DNA of 64,000 nucleotides from Devosia pacifica (GTDB lineage: Bacteria; Pseudomonadota; Alphaproteobacteria; Rhizobiales; Devosiaceae): positions 1,078,680 through 1,142,679 of the forward strand of contig NZ_BMZE01000002.1 of NCBI RefSeq assembly GCF_014652635.1, read 5' to 3'. The position numbers were made by a program, and so were the translations under genes. The notes below the pieces were generated by a model. The model saw only the letters and a list, made by a program, of their open reading frames with translations. It was not told the origin of the DNA and ran no database searches. This document shows positions 32,294-42,097 of this stretch, piece after piece; position 1 is the first letter of the stretch, and each line of letters starts with the position of its first letter.

Positions 32294-33883
32294 ATGCCCA
32301 AGGTTCTCGTTTCCGACAAGCTTTCCCCCACCGCCGTCCAGGTGTTCAAGGACAATGGCGTCGAGGTCGACTATCAGCCCGATCTCGGCAAGGACAAGGA
32401 CAAGCTGCTTGAAGTCATCGGCCAGTACGATGGTCTCGCGATCCGTTCCGCTACCAAGGTGACCGAAAAGGTCATTGCAGCCGCCACCAACCTCAAGGTG
32501 ATCGGCCGCGCCGGTATCGGTGTCGACAATGTCGATATTCCGCTGGCGACGAAGAAGGGCATCATTGTGATGAACACGCCCTTCGGCAATTCCATTACCA
32601 CGGCAGAGCATGCCATCTCGATGATGCTGTCGCTTGCACGCCAGATTCCGGAAGCGGATGCCTCGACGCGCGCTGGCAAGTGGGAAAAGAACCGCTTCAT
32701 GGGTGTCGAGGTCACTAACAAGACGTTGGGCATCATCGGTTGTGGCAATATCGGCACCATCGTCGCCGACCGCGCCCAAGGCCTCAAGATGCGCGTTCTG
32801 GCGTTCGATCCGTTCCTCACGGCGGACCGTGCGGTCGAGATTGGCGTTGAAAAGGTCGAGCTCGACGACCTCCTCGCTCGCGCCGATTTCATTACCCTTC
32901 ATACGCCGCTGACCGACCAGACCCGCAACGTGCTGTCGGCGGAGGCAATCGGCAAGGCCAAGAAGGGCGTCAGGATCATCAACTGCGCCCGTGGCGGGCT
33001 CGTTGACGAGGCGGCGCTGGCCGAGGCGCTCAAATCCGGCCATGTGGCCGGTGCTGCGCTCGACGTATTCCTCGAGGAACCGGCCACCGCCAATCCGCTG
33101 TTCGATTTGCCGAACGTCATCTGCACGCCGCACCTTGGTGCGTCGACCAGTGAAGCGCAGGAGAATGTCGCGGTGCAGGTTGCCGAGCAGATCTCGGCCT
33201 ATCTGATGACCGGCGAGATCACCAACGCCCTGAACTTCCCCTCGATCTCGGCAGAAGAAGCGCCGCGGATCACGCCGTTCGTCAAGCTCGCCGAGGCATT
33301 GGGCTCTTTTGCCGGGCAACTGACCGAAACCTCGATCACCGGGGTTCGGATCGAGTTCGAGGGTGACGTCGCCGACCTCAACACCCGCCCGATGGTCGCT
33401 GCTGCTCTCACCGGTGCGCTCAAGCCGCTGCTGGCGGATGTCAACATGGTCTCGGCGCCGCAGATCGCCAAGGATCGCGGCATGCAGGTCGAGACGATCA
33501 CCCGCGAACAGCAGGGCGCCTATGACAGCTATATCCGCTTCACGGTGATCACCGAGCGCCAGGAGCGCAGCGTTGCCGGAACGCTGTTCGCCAGCGGCAA
33601 GCCGCGCATCATCCAGGTCAAGGGCATCAACATGGAGGCGGAAGTCACCCCCTACATGCTCTACGTCACCAACCTCGACAAGCCCGGACATATCGGGCGT
33701 CTCGGTACGCTGCTCGGCGAACTCGGCATCAACATCGCCAACTTCAATCTCGGCCGCACGGAGCAGGGCGGCGATGCCATCGCGCTGGTTTCGATTGATG
33801 GCACTTTGACTGACGACCAGTTGAGCCGGATCTCCGCGCTCGAGGACGTCAAGCAGGCCAAGGCGCTGAAGTTCAACCTATAG
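32294..33883 (+). CDS. serA: D-3-phosphoglycerate dehydrogenase
   Basis: The 529-residue long-form SerA catalyses the first step of serine synthesis. It has the D-2-hydroxyacid dehydrogenase signature TLGIIGCGNIGTIVADRAQGLKMRVLAFDPF (NAD loop), the Arg in INCARGGLVDE and the His in NVICTPHLGAST. An allosteric substrate-binding domain (about 320-440) and C-terminal ACT domain (LYVTNLDKPGHIGRLGTLLGE onward) allow feedback by serine. GGAAAA precedes the ATG. It is second in the serC operon. Confidence 0.97.
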   Translation: MPKVLVSDKLSPTAVQVFKDNGVEVDYQPDLGKDKDKLLEVIGQYDGLAIRSATKVTEKVIAAATNLKVIGRAGIGVDNVDIPLATKKGIIVMNTPFGNSITTAEHAISMMLSLARQIPEADASTRAGKWEKNRFMGVEVTNKTLGIIGCGNIGTIVADRAQGLKMRVLAFDPFLTADRAVEIGVEKVELDDLLARADFITLHTPLTDQTRNVLSAEAIGKAKKGVRIINCARGGLVDEAALAEALKSGHVAGAALDVFLEEPATANPLFDLPNVICTPHLGASTSEAQENVAVQVAEQISAYLMTGEITNALNFPSISAEEAPRITPFVKLAEALGSFAGQLTETSITGVRIEFEGDVADLNTRPMVAAALTGALKPLLADVNMVSAPQIAKDRGMQVETITREQQGAYDSYIRFTVITERQERSVAGTLFASGKPRIIQVKGINMEAEVTPYMLYVTNLDKPGHIGRLGTLLGELGINIANFNLGRTEQGGDAIALVSIDGTLTDDQLSRISALEDVKQAKALKFNL

Positions 33884-33892
33884 GACACTCTT

Positions 33893-33921
33893 GCGTTGGC
33901 GGCTGGATGAGCCGCCAACGC
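33893..33921. terminator. Bidirectional hairpin between serA and the EamA gene
   Basis: A perfect 12-bp stem, GCGTTGGCGGCT (33893-33904) with AGCCGCCAACGC (33910-33921), lies between convergent genes. There is no T-run. The minus gene stops within its last bases, so the hairpin may end transcription on both strands. Confidence 0.6.
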
Positions 33922-34874
33922 TACCGACCGACCGATCGGCGCGCGGCCCATTCGGCCAGAACGATGCCGATGGCGATCAACGCTCCGGCGATCAGGTGGA
34001 AACCTTCGAGCTGTTCGCCGAGCACCAGCACTGCACCGAGCGTTCCGAATAGCGGGATCAGGTTGATGAAGAGGCTCGCGCGGTTGGGGCCGATGAGCTC
34101 AACGCCTCTGACGTAGAGCAACTGCGAGAAGATCGACGGGAAGATCAGAACGTAAACAACGATCATCCATCCCGTCGGTGTCGCGGCCAGGATGCCGGAC
34201 CACAACCCGCCAAGCCCGCCTCCGAGTAAAAATTGATAGACAAAAGCGCCGAGAAGCGCGCCGGAGAAGGTCGCGACCAGAAAGCTCAGCCAGCCGACAG
34301 CCGGCCGGAACCGCAGGGTCAGCGAATAGCTGGCATAAACAAGGCATGCGAGCAGCACGATGCCGTCGCCAATATTGATGTCGAGTTCCAGAAGCCTTGT
34401 CGGATCGCCGTGCGTCGCGGTGATCGCAACGCCGATAATGGTGAGAACCACGCCGACAATCTGCAGGAAGCGCACGCGCACGCGGAACAGCACGAAATTG
34501 CCGAGCATGACGATGATGTTCACCATCACCTGCTCGATCGCGATATTCACCCCTGAGGTGTAGTACGCCGACAAATAGATCAGAATGTTGAAGGTCGCGT
34601 AGCCGATCGCGCCGTAAAACAGCAGCAGCGGCCATTTCTCGCGGATACGGGGGAAATCCGTCCGCATCTGGCGCTGCGCGAACGGCAGAACGCATAGCAG
34701 GGCACCCGCCCAGCGCAGGACTGTTAGCGTATACGGGTCAATTTCGCCGACAGCGATCTTGCCCGCCACGGTGTTGCCGCCCCAGAACGCCGCCGTCATA
34801 CACAGAATCAACACCGGCTGATCGAACAGGCGGGCAAAAATGCCCTTGGGCTGGCTGGACGTCGGCTTTGTCAT
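33921..34874 (-). CDS. EamA/DMT-family transporter
   Basis: The 317-residue protein has ten predicted membrane helices in two EamA repeats (MTAAFWGGNTVAGKIAVGEI in the first; YLLGGG... GVELIGPNRASLFINLIPLFGTLGAVLVLGEQL in the second). Members export amino acids, metabolites or drugs; the substrate is unknown. It is convergent with serA. Confidence 0.9.
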   Translation of the reverse strand: MTKPTSSQPKGIFARLFDQPVLILCMTAAFWGGNTVAGKIAVGEIDPYTLTVLRWAGALLCVLPFAQRQMRTDFPRIREKWPLLLFYGAIGYATFNILIYLSAYYTSGVNIAIEQVMVNIIVMLGNFVLFRVRVRFLQIVGVVLTIIGVAITATHGDPTRLLELDINIGDGIVLLACLVYASYSLTLRFRPAVGWLSFLVATFSGALLGAFVYQFLLGGGLGGLWSGILAATPTGWMIVVYVLIFPSIFSQLLYVRGVELIGPNRASLFINLIPLFGTLGAVLVLGEQLEGFHLIAGALIAIGIVLAEWAARRSVGR

Positions 34875-35020
34875 GAGGAAACTTGTGATGTAAGGAACGT
34901 CGCACTTAACAGCAATTCGGCGCGTGGCAAACCGCGACGGGGGTTACGGAATCAAGTACGGAGGCGGCTGGGGGCATTCTTGCCGCCACACAGGTTGCGC
35001 CTTGAGGCAGGGAATTTGCA

Positions 35021-36310
35021 ATGGCAAATGTTGTAGTCGTCGGCTCCCAATGGGGTGACGAGGGCAAGGGTAAGATTGTCGACTGGCTATCCGAGCGGGC
35101 CGACGTGGTGGTGCGCTATCAGGGTGGCCACAATGCCGGGCACACGCTGGTCATCGATGGGGTGAGTTACAAGCTGTCCCTTCTGCCATCGGGCGTCGTG
35201 CGCGGCAAATTGTCGGTCATCGGCAATGGCGTGGTGGTGGACCCGCACCATTTCGTCGAAGAGGTGAAAAAGCTCGCCGATCAAGGCATCACCATTTCTC
35301 CCGAAGTGCTGCGCATTGCGGAAAACGCGCCGCTAATCCTGTCATTGCACCGGGAACTCGATGGCATTCGCGAGAACGCCAATTCCGGGCTCAAGATCGG
35401 CACCACTCGTCGTGGCATTGGTCCGGCTTATGAAGACAAGGTCGGACGGCGGGCTATCCGGGTGATGGATCTGGCCGAGCCCGACACGCTGATGTCGAAG
35501 ATCGAGCGTTTGTTGACCCACCATAATGCGCTCAGGCGCGGCATGGGGATTGATGAGCTTTCCGCCGATGCACTGCATGACGAACTGATGCAGGTGGCCG
35601 ACAAGATTCTGCCCTATATCGACCGTGTCTGGTACCAGCTCGACCAGCAGCGCCGCGCTGGCGCGCGCATCCTTTTCGAAGGCGCGCAGGGTGCTTTGCT
35701 CGATAACGACCACGGCACCTATCCCTTCGTCACCTCTTCGAACACAGTCGCCGGGCAGGCTGCCGCCGGCTCGGGGCTTGGTCCGACCGCCATCGACTAT
35801 GTGCTCGGCATCACCAAGGCCTATACGACCCGCGTCGGCGAGGGACCTTTCCCGACGGAAGATCATGGCGAGATCGGCAACTTTCTCGGCACGCGCGGAC
35901 ACGAGTTCGGCGTCGTTACCGGGCGCAAGCGCCGCTGCGGCTGGTTCGATGCGGTTCTGGTGCGCCAGACGGTGAAGACCTCGGGCATTACCGGCATTGC
36001 GCTGACAAAGCTCGATGTGCTCGATGGGCTGGACGAGATCAAGGTTTGCGTCGGCTATGAGCTCGATGGCGAGCGAATTGACTACCTGCCTGCCTCAATG
36101 GGAGCACAAGAGCGGGTTACCCCGATCTATGAAACGCTTCAGGGCTGGTCGGAGACGACTGCCGGCGCGCGCAGTTGGGCGGAGTTGCCGGCACAGGCGG
36201 TCAAGTATGTCCGCTATATCGAGGAGTTGATCGGTGCGCCCGTGGCGATGCTATCAACAAGCCCGGAGCGATTGGACACGATCCTGGTCCATGACCCGTT
36301 CCAAGATTGA
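35021..36310 (+). CDS. purA: Adenylosuccinate synthetase
   Basis: The 429-residue enzyme forms adenylosuccinate from IMP, GTP and aspartate in AMP synthesis. It starts [23 protein letters not shown] with the GTP loop, has [43 protein letters not shown] and [10 protein letters not shown] motifs, all intact. AGGGAAT-type SD precedes the ATG. The next gene follows by 46 bases. Confidence 0.98.
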   Translation: MANVVVVGSQWGDEGKGKIVDWLSERADVVVRYQGGHNAGHTLVIDGVSYKLSLLPSGVVRGKLSVIGNGVVVDPHHFVEEVKKLADQGITISPEVLRIAENAPLILSLHRELDGIRENANSGLKIGTTRRGIGPAYEDKVGRRAIRVMDLAEPDTLMSKIERLLTHHNALRRGMGIDELSADALHDELMQVADKILPYIDRVWYQLDQQRRAGARILFEGAQGALLDNDHGTYPFVTSSNTVAGQAAAGSGLGPTAIDYVLGITKAYTTRVGEGPFPTEDHGEIGNFLGTRGHEFGVVTGRKRRCGWFDAVLVRQTVKTSGITGIALTKLDVLDGLDEIKVCVGYELDGERIDYLPASMGAQERVTPIYETLQGWSETTAGARSWAELPAQAVKYVRYIEELIGAPVAMLSTSPERLDTILVHDPFQD

Positions 36311-36356
36311 GTTTTTTTGTTACAACTTGGCGGCGAGCGTGAGTATCAAGTAGCGA

Positions 36357-38612
36357 ATGGCAGACTACAAAGAGCTTTTACGCAAGGCCATTACGGCCCT
36401 GCCGGAGAATAACGGGGCTGCCAGGCGAGCCGTGTACGAGAGAGCGCGGTCGGCTCTCGTCGGCCAGTTGCGCAATCTTGATCCGCCACTGCCTGCGCGT
36501 GATATCACGCAGCATAGGCTTCAGCTCGAGGACTGCATCCGCCAGGTCGAGCAGGAAGCCAGCGAGGCCGCACTCGGTTATGGACGCGATGACCGCTCCG
36601 CCCGTCCGTCCCGCGCGCCGCGTTCCGAGCCAGAGCGCGCGCCGCCAATGCCACCACCTCCGCCTCAGCAGCAGGCTGAGCCGGACTATGAGGAGGTTGC
36701 CGAGGCCGAGCCAGAATATAGCTTGCCGGATCAACGCGATACCACGCCCGAGGAGCCTGCGGCCGTCGATGAGATGATCGTCGCGGACCCTGAGACAACG
36801 CCCGAACAGGACGCCACGGCCTACTATGAAGAGGACGAAGAGCCTCTTGAGGACGATCAACACGATTACGCGGACGATGAGCCCTACGAGGACGACCTCG
36901 ATTATGAGGACGACTCTGACTCCGATCCGCTGGAGTCGATAGAATCGATCATCGCTGCCGCTGAATCCGCGTCGGACTCGGATGGCCGCCGGAAACGCCG
37001 GGGCGAACTCGCGCCGGATGAGGCCGAAAGCGAGAACGAACAGGGGACGTCGAGCGAGCCGCCGCCAGTCGTTGAAGCGCAGACTATTGAGCCACAGCCC
37101 CAAAAGCAGGGGTTCAGGTTGTTCCCATCGCTTGCAGCGCGCGGTTCGAAAGCTCGTGGGGCGACACCTGTTGTGGCGCCGAATGGCGCAGACACACACG
37201 GCAGCGCTACACCTCGGGCGGGAATAGCGAATGGCAGCGAGGCCATTGTCGCGACTGAAGGCGCGCAGGTGCAGCCCGCGCTTTCGAGCGTCCGGGAAGT
37301 CGAGCCTGAAGCCAGCTACGATCCACTGGACGCGGAAGGCGCGATCGAACGCGCGATCCAGACTCTTGATCGTGAAGCCCGTGGCGAGCCGGCACCGCAA
37401 GCCCAGCAGCCTGCCGGCAAGGCAGCGGTGGCCGAAGATGTGCGCCCGGATGCCGAATATGCGCCAGCACCTGCCGGGGCAGGAGAGGCGCTTTCTTCCC
37501 TGCGTGCGCATGACGAAACACGTGGTGCGAACGACATCGGCACTCCCGATACGCAGGTGACCGAAGATGAAGGACGCGGCGGTGGCGGTGGCCTGACGAT
37601 CTTTTTGATTGTGTTTGCCCTGCTACTGGCTGGCGCTGGTGGTGCAGGCTACTGGGCGTGGCGCGAAGGCTATGTCGATCTCGACCAGATGTTCGGCCGC
37701 GTGTCGACCGACGATCCGGCTACGCCCCAGGAGACGGTCGATACCACCCAGATTCCGACGCTCGACGCGCCGCCGGCACAGCAGCCCGCGGAGGAGCCGA
37801 CGCAATCGCCGGTTGTTGACCAGACGGGGCCAGGAAATACTACCAGCGAACCGGTTTCGCCGGAGCCCACTGCCGCGCTCGAGGGACTTGAGCCGGATGA
37901 AGACGCAGATCGACTGCAGCCCTCGACTGACACGCTCGATCCGATCCCGGAGCCGGTTGACCCATCGGACGGCGCGAACGTTCTTAACGACGACCGGCTG
38001 CCGAGCGCTGATGACGCAGACACTTCTGCGCCCAATCCTGCCGCATCGGTCGACCCTGTCGACCTCGCCGGCAGCCAGTCGCTGTTGCTGGAGGCATCCT
38101 CTGACGGGCGCACGGGGGCTGTACCGTTCTCAGGCACCGTTGAATGGACGCAAGGCACCGATGAACTCGGCCTGCCGACCATCGAGGCCGAGGCGAGCAT
38201 TCCTGCGCGCAATCTCGACGTTTCGGTAGTGCTGCGGCGCAATTCCGACCCAAGCCTGCCGGCAAGCCATCTGATGGAAGTGACGTTCGACGTGCCGGAT
38301 TCGTTCATTGGCGGCTCGATCTCTTCGCTTCCGGGCGTCTTGCTGAAAAACGAGGAACTGGTGCAGGGCACGCCGCTCGAAGGCGCTTCCGCACGCGTGG
38401 TGGGCAACTCGTTCCTGTTTGCGCTCAGCCAGTCTGAAGAAGATCTTCAGACCAATCGCGATCTTCTCGGTAGCCGCAAGTGGATGGACCTGGCGGTGAT
38501 CTACGCTACCGGCCAGCGCGCGATCATCACGCTTGAAAAGGACACCGACGCGGAAGCCCTGTTCGATGAGGTGCTTGAGGAATGGCAGGCCGCCGGCAAC
38601 GGCGACGGCTAG
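36357..38612 (+). CDS. Large acidic single-pass membrane protein
   Basis: The 751-residue protein has a conserved helical N-terminal domain (1-75, ARRAVYERARSALVGQLRNLDPP), a Pro-rich and extremely acidic linker (95-210, with EEDEEPLEDDQ and DDLDYEDDSDSD), basic RRKRR at about 218, one membrane helix at about 411-436 (LTIFLIVFALLLAGAGGAGYWAW), another acidic Pro-rich stretch, and a folded C-terminal domain (580-745) outside the membrane. Homologues next to purA/rpoH occur in Hyphomicrobiales, without known function. The N-terminal domain would face the cytoplasm. Its stop shares CTAG with thiQ on the other strand. Confidence 0.85.
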   Translation: MADYKELLRKAITALPENNGAARRAVYERARSALVGQLRNLDPPLPARDITQHRLQLEDCIRQVEQEASEAALGYGRDDRSARPSRAPRSEPERAPPMPPPPPQQQAEPDYEEVAEAEPEYSLPDQRDTTPEEPAAVDEMIVADPETTPEQDATAYYEEDEEPLEDDQHDYADDEPYEDDLDYEDDSDSDPLESIESIIAAAESASDSDGRRKRRGELAPDEAESENEQGTSSEPPPVVEAQTIEPQPQKQGFRLFPSLAARGSKARGATPVVAPNGADTHGSATPRAGIANGSEAIVATEGAQVQPALSSVREVEPEASYDPLDAEGAIERAIQTLDREARGEPAPQAQQPAGKAAVAEDVRPDAEYAPAPAGAGEALSSLRAHDETRGANDIGTPDTQVTEDEGRGGGGGLTIFLIVFALLLAGAGGAGYWAWREGYVDLDQMFGRVSTDDPATPQETVDTTQIPTLDAPPAQQPAEEPTQSPVVDQTGPGNTTSEPVSPEPTAALEGLEPDEDADRLQPSTDTLDPIPEPVDPSDGANVLNDDRLPSADDADTSAPNPAASVDPVDLAGSQSLLLEASSDGRTGAVPFSGTVEWTQGTDELGLPTIEAEASIPARNLDVSVVLRRNSDPSLPASHLMEVTFDVPDSFIGGSISSLPGVLLKNEELVQGTPLEGASARVVGNSFLFALSQSEEDLQTNRDLLGSRKWMDLAVIYATGQRAIITLEKDTDAEALFDEVLEEWQAAGNGDG

Positions 38613-39268
38613 GACGAGCGGGCGATGGGCTCGACTGGGATCTGTTCGAGCCGCTTGTCGCGAATGACATAGTGCCGGTCCGCCAGTGCGCGGACATCAT
38701 CAGCATTGTGGCTGACAAGGATGGTTATCCAGTTCTGCTGCCGCGTCAGGCTGCGAACCAGTTGACGTGTAGCGGCGCGTGTTTCCTCATCGAGGGCGGA
38801 GAACGGTTCGTCGAGAAGCAGCAGACGCTTGTCGCGCAGCAGGGTGCGCGCAAGCGCGACACGCTGCTTCTGGCCGCCTGACAAGGCTGCGGCGCGTCTA
38901 TCCTCGAGGCCCTCGAGCCCGACCTGTTCAAGTGCCTCTCCGATTTGCTGCTTTGCCTTGCGGTCCGCGTTTGGCAGTCCGAGCGCGACGTTTCGGGCGA
39001 CCGTCAGGTGTTCGAACAGGCTCTCCGACTGCAGGAGCAAAGAAAGCGGCCGCCCTTCAGGCGGCAATGGCAGCAGGTCTTCGCCATCAAGGCTGAGACT
39101 GCCATCCGATGCCACGGCAAAGCCGCCAATCAAATCGAGCAGGGTGGATTTCCCCGAGCCGCTGGTTCCGGAGATCGCGGTGATCTCGCTAGCGCGCGCC
39201 TCCATCGTGAATGCGTAGCTTTCCACCTGCTCCGGATAAGCGAACCTCAGGTCTTCAAGAACGAGCAT
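38609..39268 (-). CDS. thiQ: Thiamine ABC transporter ATP-binding protein
   Basis: The 219-residue ATPase has Walker A GTSGSGKST, the Q-loop LLLQSESLFEHLTV, signature ALSGGQKQRVALART, Walker B LLLLDEPFSALDEET and the H-loop LVSHNADD. It powers uptake of thiamine and its phosphates with ThiP and ThiB. MLVLEDLRF at 39268 is taken as the start; it overlaps thiP by 14 bases. It is the last gene of the riboswitch-controlled operon. Confidence 0.95.
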   Translation of the reverse strand: MLVLEDLRFAYPEQVESYAFTMEARASEITAISGTSGSGKSTLLDLIGGFAVASDGSLSLDGEDLLPLPPEGRPLSLLLQSESLFEHLTVARNVALGLPNADRKAKQQIGEALEQVGLEGLEDRRAAALSGGQKQRVALARTLLRDKRLLLLDEPFSALDEETRAATRQLVRSLTRQQNWITILVSHNADDVRALADRHYVIRDKRLEQIPVEPIARSS

Positions 39269-40886
39269 CGAGCAATCTCTCGAACAGGCGTGGCAAGGCG
39301 ATGAAGGCAAGGATTGTCGCGACAAGCAGCAGCGCCGCGATGACCGCTGCGTCGTCGGAGCGGTAGGAGCCAAGGGCGCGATACATCATCAGGGGAAGAG
39401 TTTGGAAATCCTGCGTGCCGAACAGGGCAATGACGCCGAGATCGCCGAACGAGAAACAAAAGGCCAGGGCAAGCACCACACCGACTTCGCGTCGCAGTAG
39501 CGGCAATTCAATGTACCGCAGTTGTTGCCAACTGTTGAGCCCGAGGCTGCGGATCAGCTTCGCCTTATTCTGCACCAAGCCCTCGAGCGGTGGACCGAGC
39601 GTGGCGGAGGCGAAGGGTAGCGCCAGAAGTGCATTTGCAATGATGACGACGATCGGCGCTGCCTCTGCCGGCGCGATACCGAGATTGCGCACGCTGAGGA
39701 AGAAGCCGAGGGACAAGACCACCGCTGGCACCGCAAGATAGGCGAAGACCGGAAGGCCGAGTCCGAGTCTGAGTGTGCGCCGGGCTGATGCGGCGCGGCC
39801 GAGCCCAAGTCCAAGAGCGAGGATTAGCGTCAGTGCCGCTGAAGAGAGGCCGATGACAACGCTGGTTGTGGCAGCGCGCCAGAAGGTAGGACGCGTCAAC
39901 ACATCGGCAAGATCAGCAACGACGCCATCGAAGATCACAGCCAGCAGCGGAAGCAGGAATCCAGCGATGCCAAGGCCAAGTACACCCCATTGCAGGAGCC
40001 GCGCCGGGCCCCTGTCGTGCCAGTTCTGGCCTGTCGAAACGCCGGTGCTGATGGGCACGGGAGGACGTGCTGCAGCCGCGAGGATAACGAGGGAACATAC
40101 AAGGATCTGAACCAAGGCCAGATGCACTGCGCCCAGGAGATCGAACTGCTGGCGCACGGCGGCGAAAATCGCGACTTCCAGCGTCTGGTTTGCTGGCCCG
40201 CCGCCCAGCAGCAGGACAATGGGAAAGCTTGTGAACGCGAGGAGGAAGATGACCGCGGCAAGTCCGGGAACGCTGCCGCGAATGGCCGGCCAGTCGATGA
40301 TCGTGAAGCGTTGCCACGGACTGAGTCCAAGGCTTTGACCGATCTTCAGCCGCGCTGCCGGGATGGCATCAAGCCGCTCAAGCAGTATACGCGCGGCGAA
40401 CGTTGCATCGAGGATAAGGTGCGCAAAGATGATGCCCCATAGCCCGAACGCGAGGTTGCCGATGCTCTCACCGAACAGATAAGTCGTCGCAGAGTTGATC
40501 CAGCCGCTTCGCCCCCAGATGCTCAGCATGCCGAAAGCAACGACAATGCCTGGTGTGACGATGGCAGCCGCGAATACACCGATCACCAGATCGCGCCCGA
40601 AAAAGCGCAGCCTGTTCAACGCCCAGGCCAAGGCAATGCCTATTGCGATAGACAATACAGTTGTAAGCCCCGCCTGAATGCTGGTCATGCGCACCAGATG
40701 CCAGATATCGGTGCGAAGCGTACCGCCGGTGGTGCTGGCGGCGGTGACGAGGATGTTGGCAAACAGCCCTGCGATCAGCAAGGCGATCAATACGGCCAGC
40801 GTCGAGGCGATAATGACGCGCTTCGGACGGTGCGGCAGGTGACTGGCGCGCGCCGAATGGCGGCTCTCAAACATGGGAGGTGCCAC
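39255..40886 (-). CDS. thiP: Thiamine ABC transporter permease
   Basis: The 543-residue protein is the double-length permease with about twelve membrane helices and two binding-protein-dependent transport modules (EAA-like loops near AARLKIGQSLGLSPWQRF and KAKLIRSLGLNSWQQLRYIELP). It forms the channel for thiamine with ThiB and ThiQ. The start is a GTG at 40886 or the ATG at 40874. Eighteen bases separate it from thiB. Confidence 0.94.
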   Translation of the reverse strand: MAPPMFESRHSARASHLPHRPKRVIIASTLAVLIALLIAGLFANILVTAASTTGGTLRTDIWHLVRMTSIQAGLTTVLSIAIGIALAWALNRLRFFGRDLVIGVFAAAIVTPGIVVAFGMLSIWGRSGWINSATTYLFGESIGNLAFGLWGIIFAHLILDATFAARILLERLDAIPAARLKIGQSLGLSPWQRFTIIDWPAIRGSVPGLAAVIFLLAFTSFPIVLLLGGGPANQTLEVAIFAAVRQQFDLLGAVHLALVQILVCSLVILAAAARPPVPISTGVSTGQNWHDRGPARLLQWGVLGLGIAGFLLPLLAVIFDGVVADLADVLTRPTFWRAATTSVVIGLSSAALTLILALGLGLGRAASARRTLRLGLGLPVFAYLAVPAVVLSLGFFLSVRNLGIAPAEAAPIVVIIANALLALPFASATLGPPLEGLVQNKAKLIRSLGLNSWQQLRYIELPLLRREVGVVLALAFCFSFGDLGVIALFGTQDFQTLPLMMYRALGSYRSDDAAVIAALLLVATILAFIALPRLFERLLDARS

Positions 40887-40903
40887 GGCGCGCGCCTGTT
40901 CTA

Positions 40904-41905
40904 TCAGTTCAGTGCATTCAGCATTTCGTCGATCCAGGCATCGCGATTTGCGGTGATCTCCTCACCCGCGATGCTCAAGGTCGATGATGGCTGCTGGAGA
41001 TCCGAAAACGACGGATCGAGCTCGCTTTCGAGATCGACCACGGGGAACATCCAGTTGGTCGTCGGGATTACAGCCTGTGCCCCAGGCGATGCAAGGTAAT
41101 CGAGAAACTCGCGAGCAAGCGCCTTGTTGGGGGAGGATTCCAAAACGCCGGCAACTTCGATCTGGGCCAAGTGCCCCTCTTCGAACATTGCGGCATGGAT
41201 GCTGTGATCGTCTTCATCAAAGACGTGATATGCCGGAGACGTCGTGTAGGACAGAACCATATCGGCTTCCCCATCGAGGAACAGCGCATAGCTTTCCGAC
41301 CAGTCGCTGGTTACCGTCAGTACGTGCGGGGCGAGCCCTTCCCAGATCTCGGCTGCGTCATCGCCATAGGCAGCCTTGATCCACAAGACAAGGCCAAGCC
41401 CCGGCGTTGCAGACCGGGGGTCCTGGATGGCGATCTTGAAGGACTCCGGCCTATCTATCAGTTCCTCGAAGGACTGTGGCGGCTCGCTGACCACATCCTC
41501 GTCATAGACAAACGCGAAGTGCGAATAGTCAAACGGCACGAAGGTCGGATCGGTCCACGTTTCGGGCAGCGATAGCCCGTCGAGATCGAGCTGATGCTCG
41601 GCGAAAAGACCGGTCTGGCGTGCCTCACCGGCAATTGCCGTGTCGAGGCCGACGATCAGGTCGGCATCGGTGGTATCGCCTTCGAGCTGCACCCGGCGAA
41701 GCGCGCCAATCGAGGAATCGGCGGCGATGAACTCGACGATGCAATCGCACTGCGCCTCAAAGCCCTCTTTCAGCTGCGGGCCGGGCCCCCAATCTGCGGC
41801 GAACGCATCATATGTGTAGATCGTCAGGTTCGGCGTTTCCTGCGCGGTGGCTGCAGTCGCAGCTCCGGCAAGGACCGCAAGCGCCAATGGAATGGATTTG
41901 ATCAT
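40904..41905 (-). CDS. thiB: Thiamine-binding periplasmic protein
   Basis: The 333-residue protein has signal peptide MIKSIPLALAVLAGAATAATAQ and the ThiB-type start NLTIYTYDAFAADWGPG, with QCDCIVEFIAADSSIGALRRVQLEG and YSHFAFVYDEDVV. It binds thiamine, ThMP or ThDP in the periplasm for ThiP/ThiQ. AAGGGATG precedes the ATG. The TPP riboswitch lies about 90 bases upstream. Confidence 0.95.
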   Translation of the reverse strand: MIKSIPLALAVLAGAATAATAQETPNLTIYTYDAFAADWGPGPQLKEGFEAQCDCIVEFIAADSSIGALRRVQLEGDTTDADLIVGLDTAIAGEARQTGLFAEHQLDLDGLSLPETWTDPTFVPFDYSHFAFVYDEDVVSEPPQSFEELIDRPESFKIAIQDPRSATPGLGLVLWIKAAYGDDAAEIWEGLAPHVLTVTSDWSESYALFLDGEADMVLSYTTSPAYHVFDEDDHSIHAAMFEEGHLAQIEVAGVLESSPNKALAREFLDYLASPGAQAVIPTTNWMFPVVDLESELDPSFSDLQQPSSTLSIAGEEITANRDAWIDEMLNALN

Positions 41906-41993
41906 GGGATCATCCCTTTCACGCGGACCGTCTGGTCCGGGGTTGCGGTCATGAAAACGGGGATGCAAGCCAGTGGTCAGGGCAGGTGCCCTT

Positions 41994-42086
41994 GCCATCT
42001 CGAACTTCCTCCGCCAGCATGACCTGGTTCAGGTTCAATGGGTAAATCTCAGCTCCGGCAAGGCCGGAACACCCCAGCGAGATAGC
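41994..42086 (-). promoter_or_regulatory. TPP riboswitch (THI element)
   Basis: Read on the minus strand the element has the core features: GGGGTG, GCTGAGA, ACCC, TGAACCTGA, CAGGTCATGCTGGCG and GGAGGAA, closed by P1 GCTATCTCG (5', 42086-42078) with CGAGATGGC (3', 42002-41994). Binding of thiamine pyrophosphate should lower expression of thiBPQ, either by SD blocking or termination. No clear terminator with a T-run lies between it and thiB, so translational control is favoured. Confidence 0.95.
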
Positions 42087-42097
42087 GAAGACATAGT

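Noticed and set aside
31964-33691. 575-residue minus-strand frame over serC-serA
   Set aside because: It is antisense to two complete serine-synthesis genes and has repetitive Asp/Gly/Leu composition typical of shadow frames.
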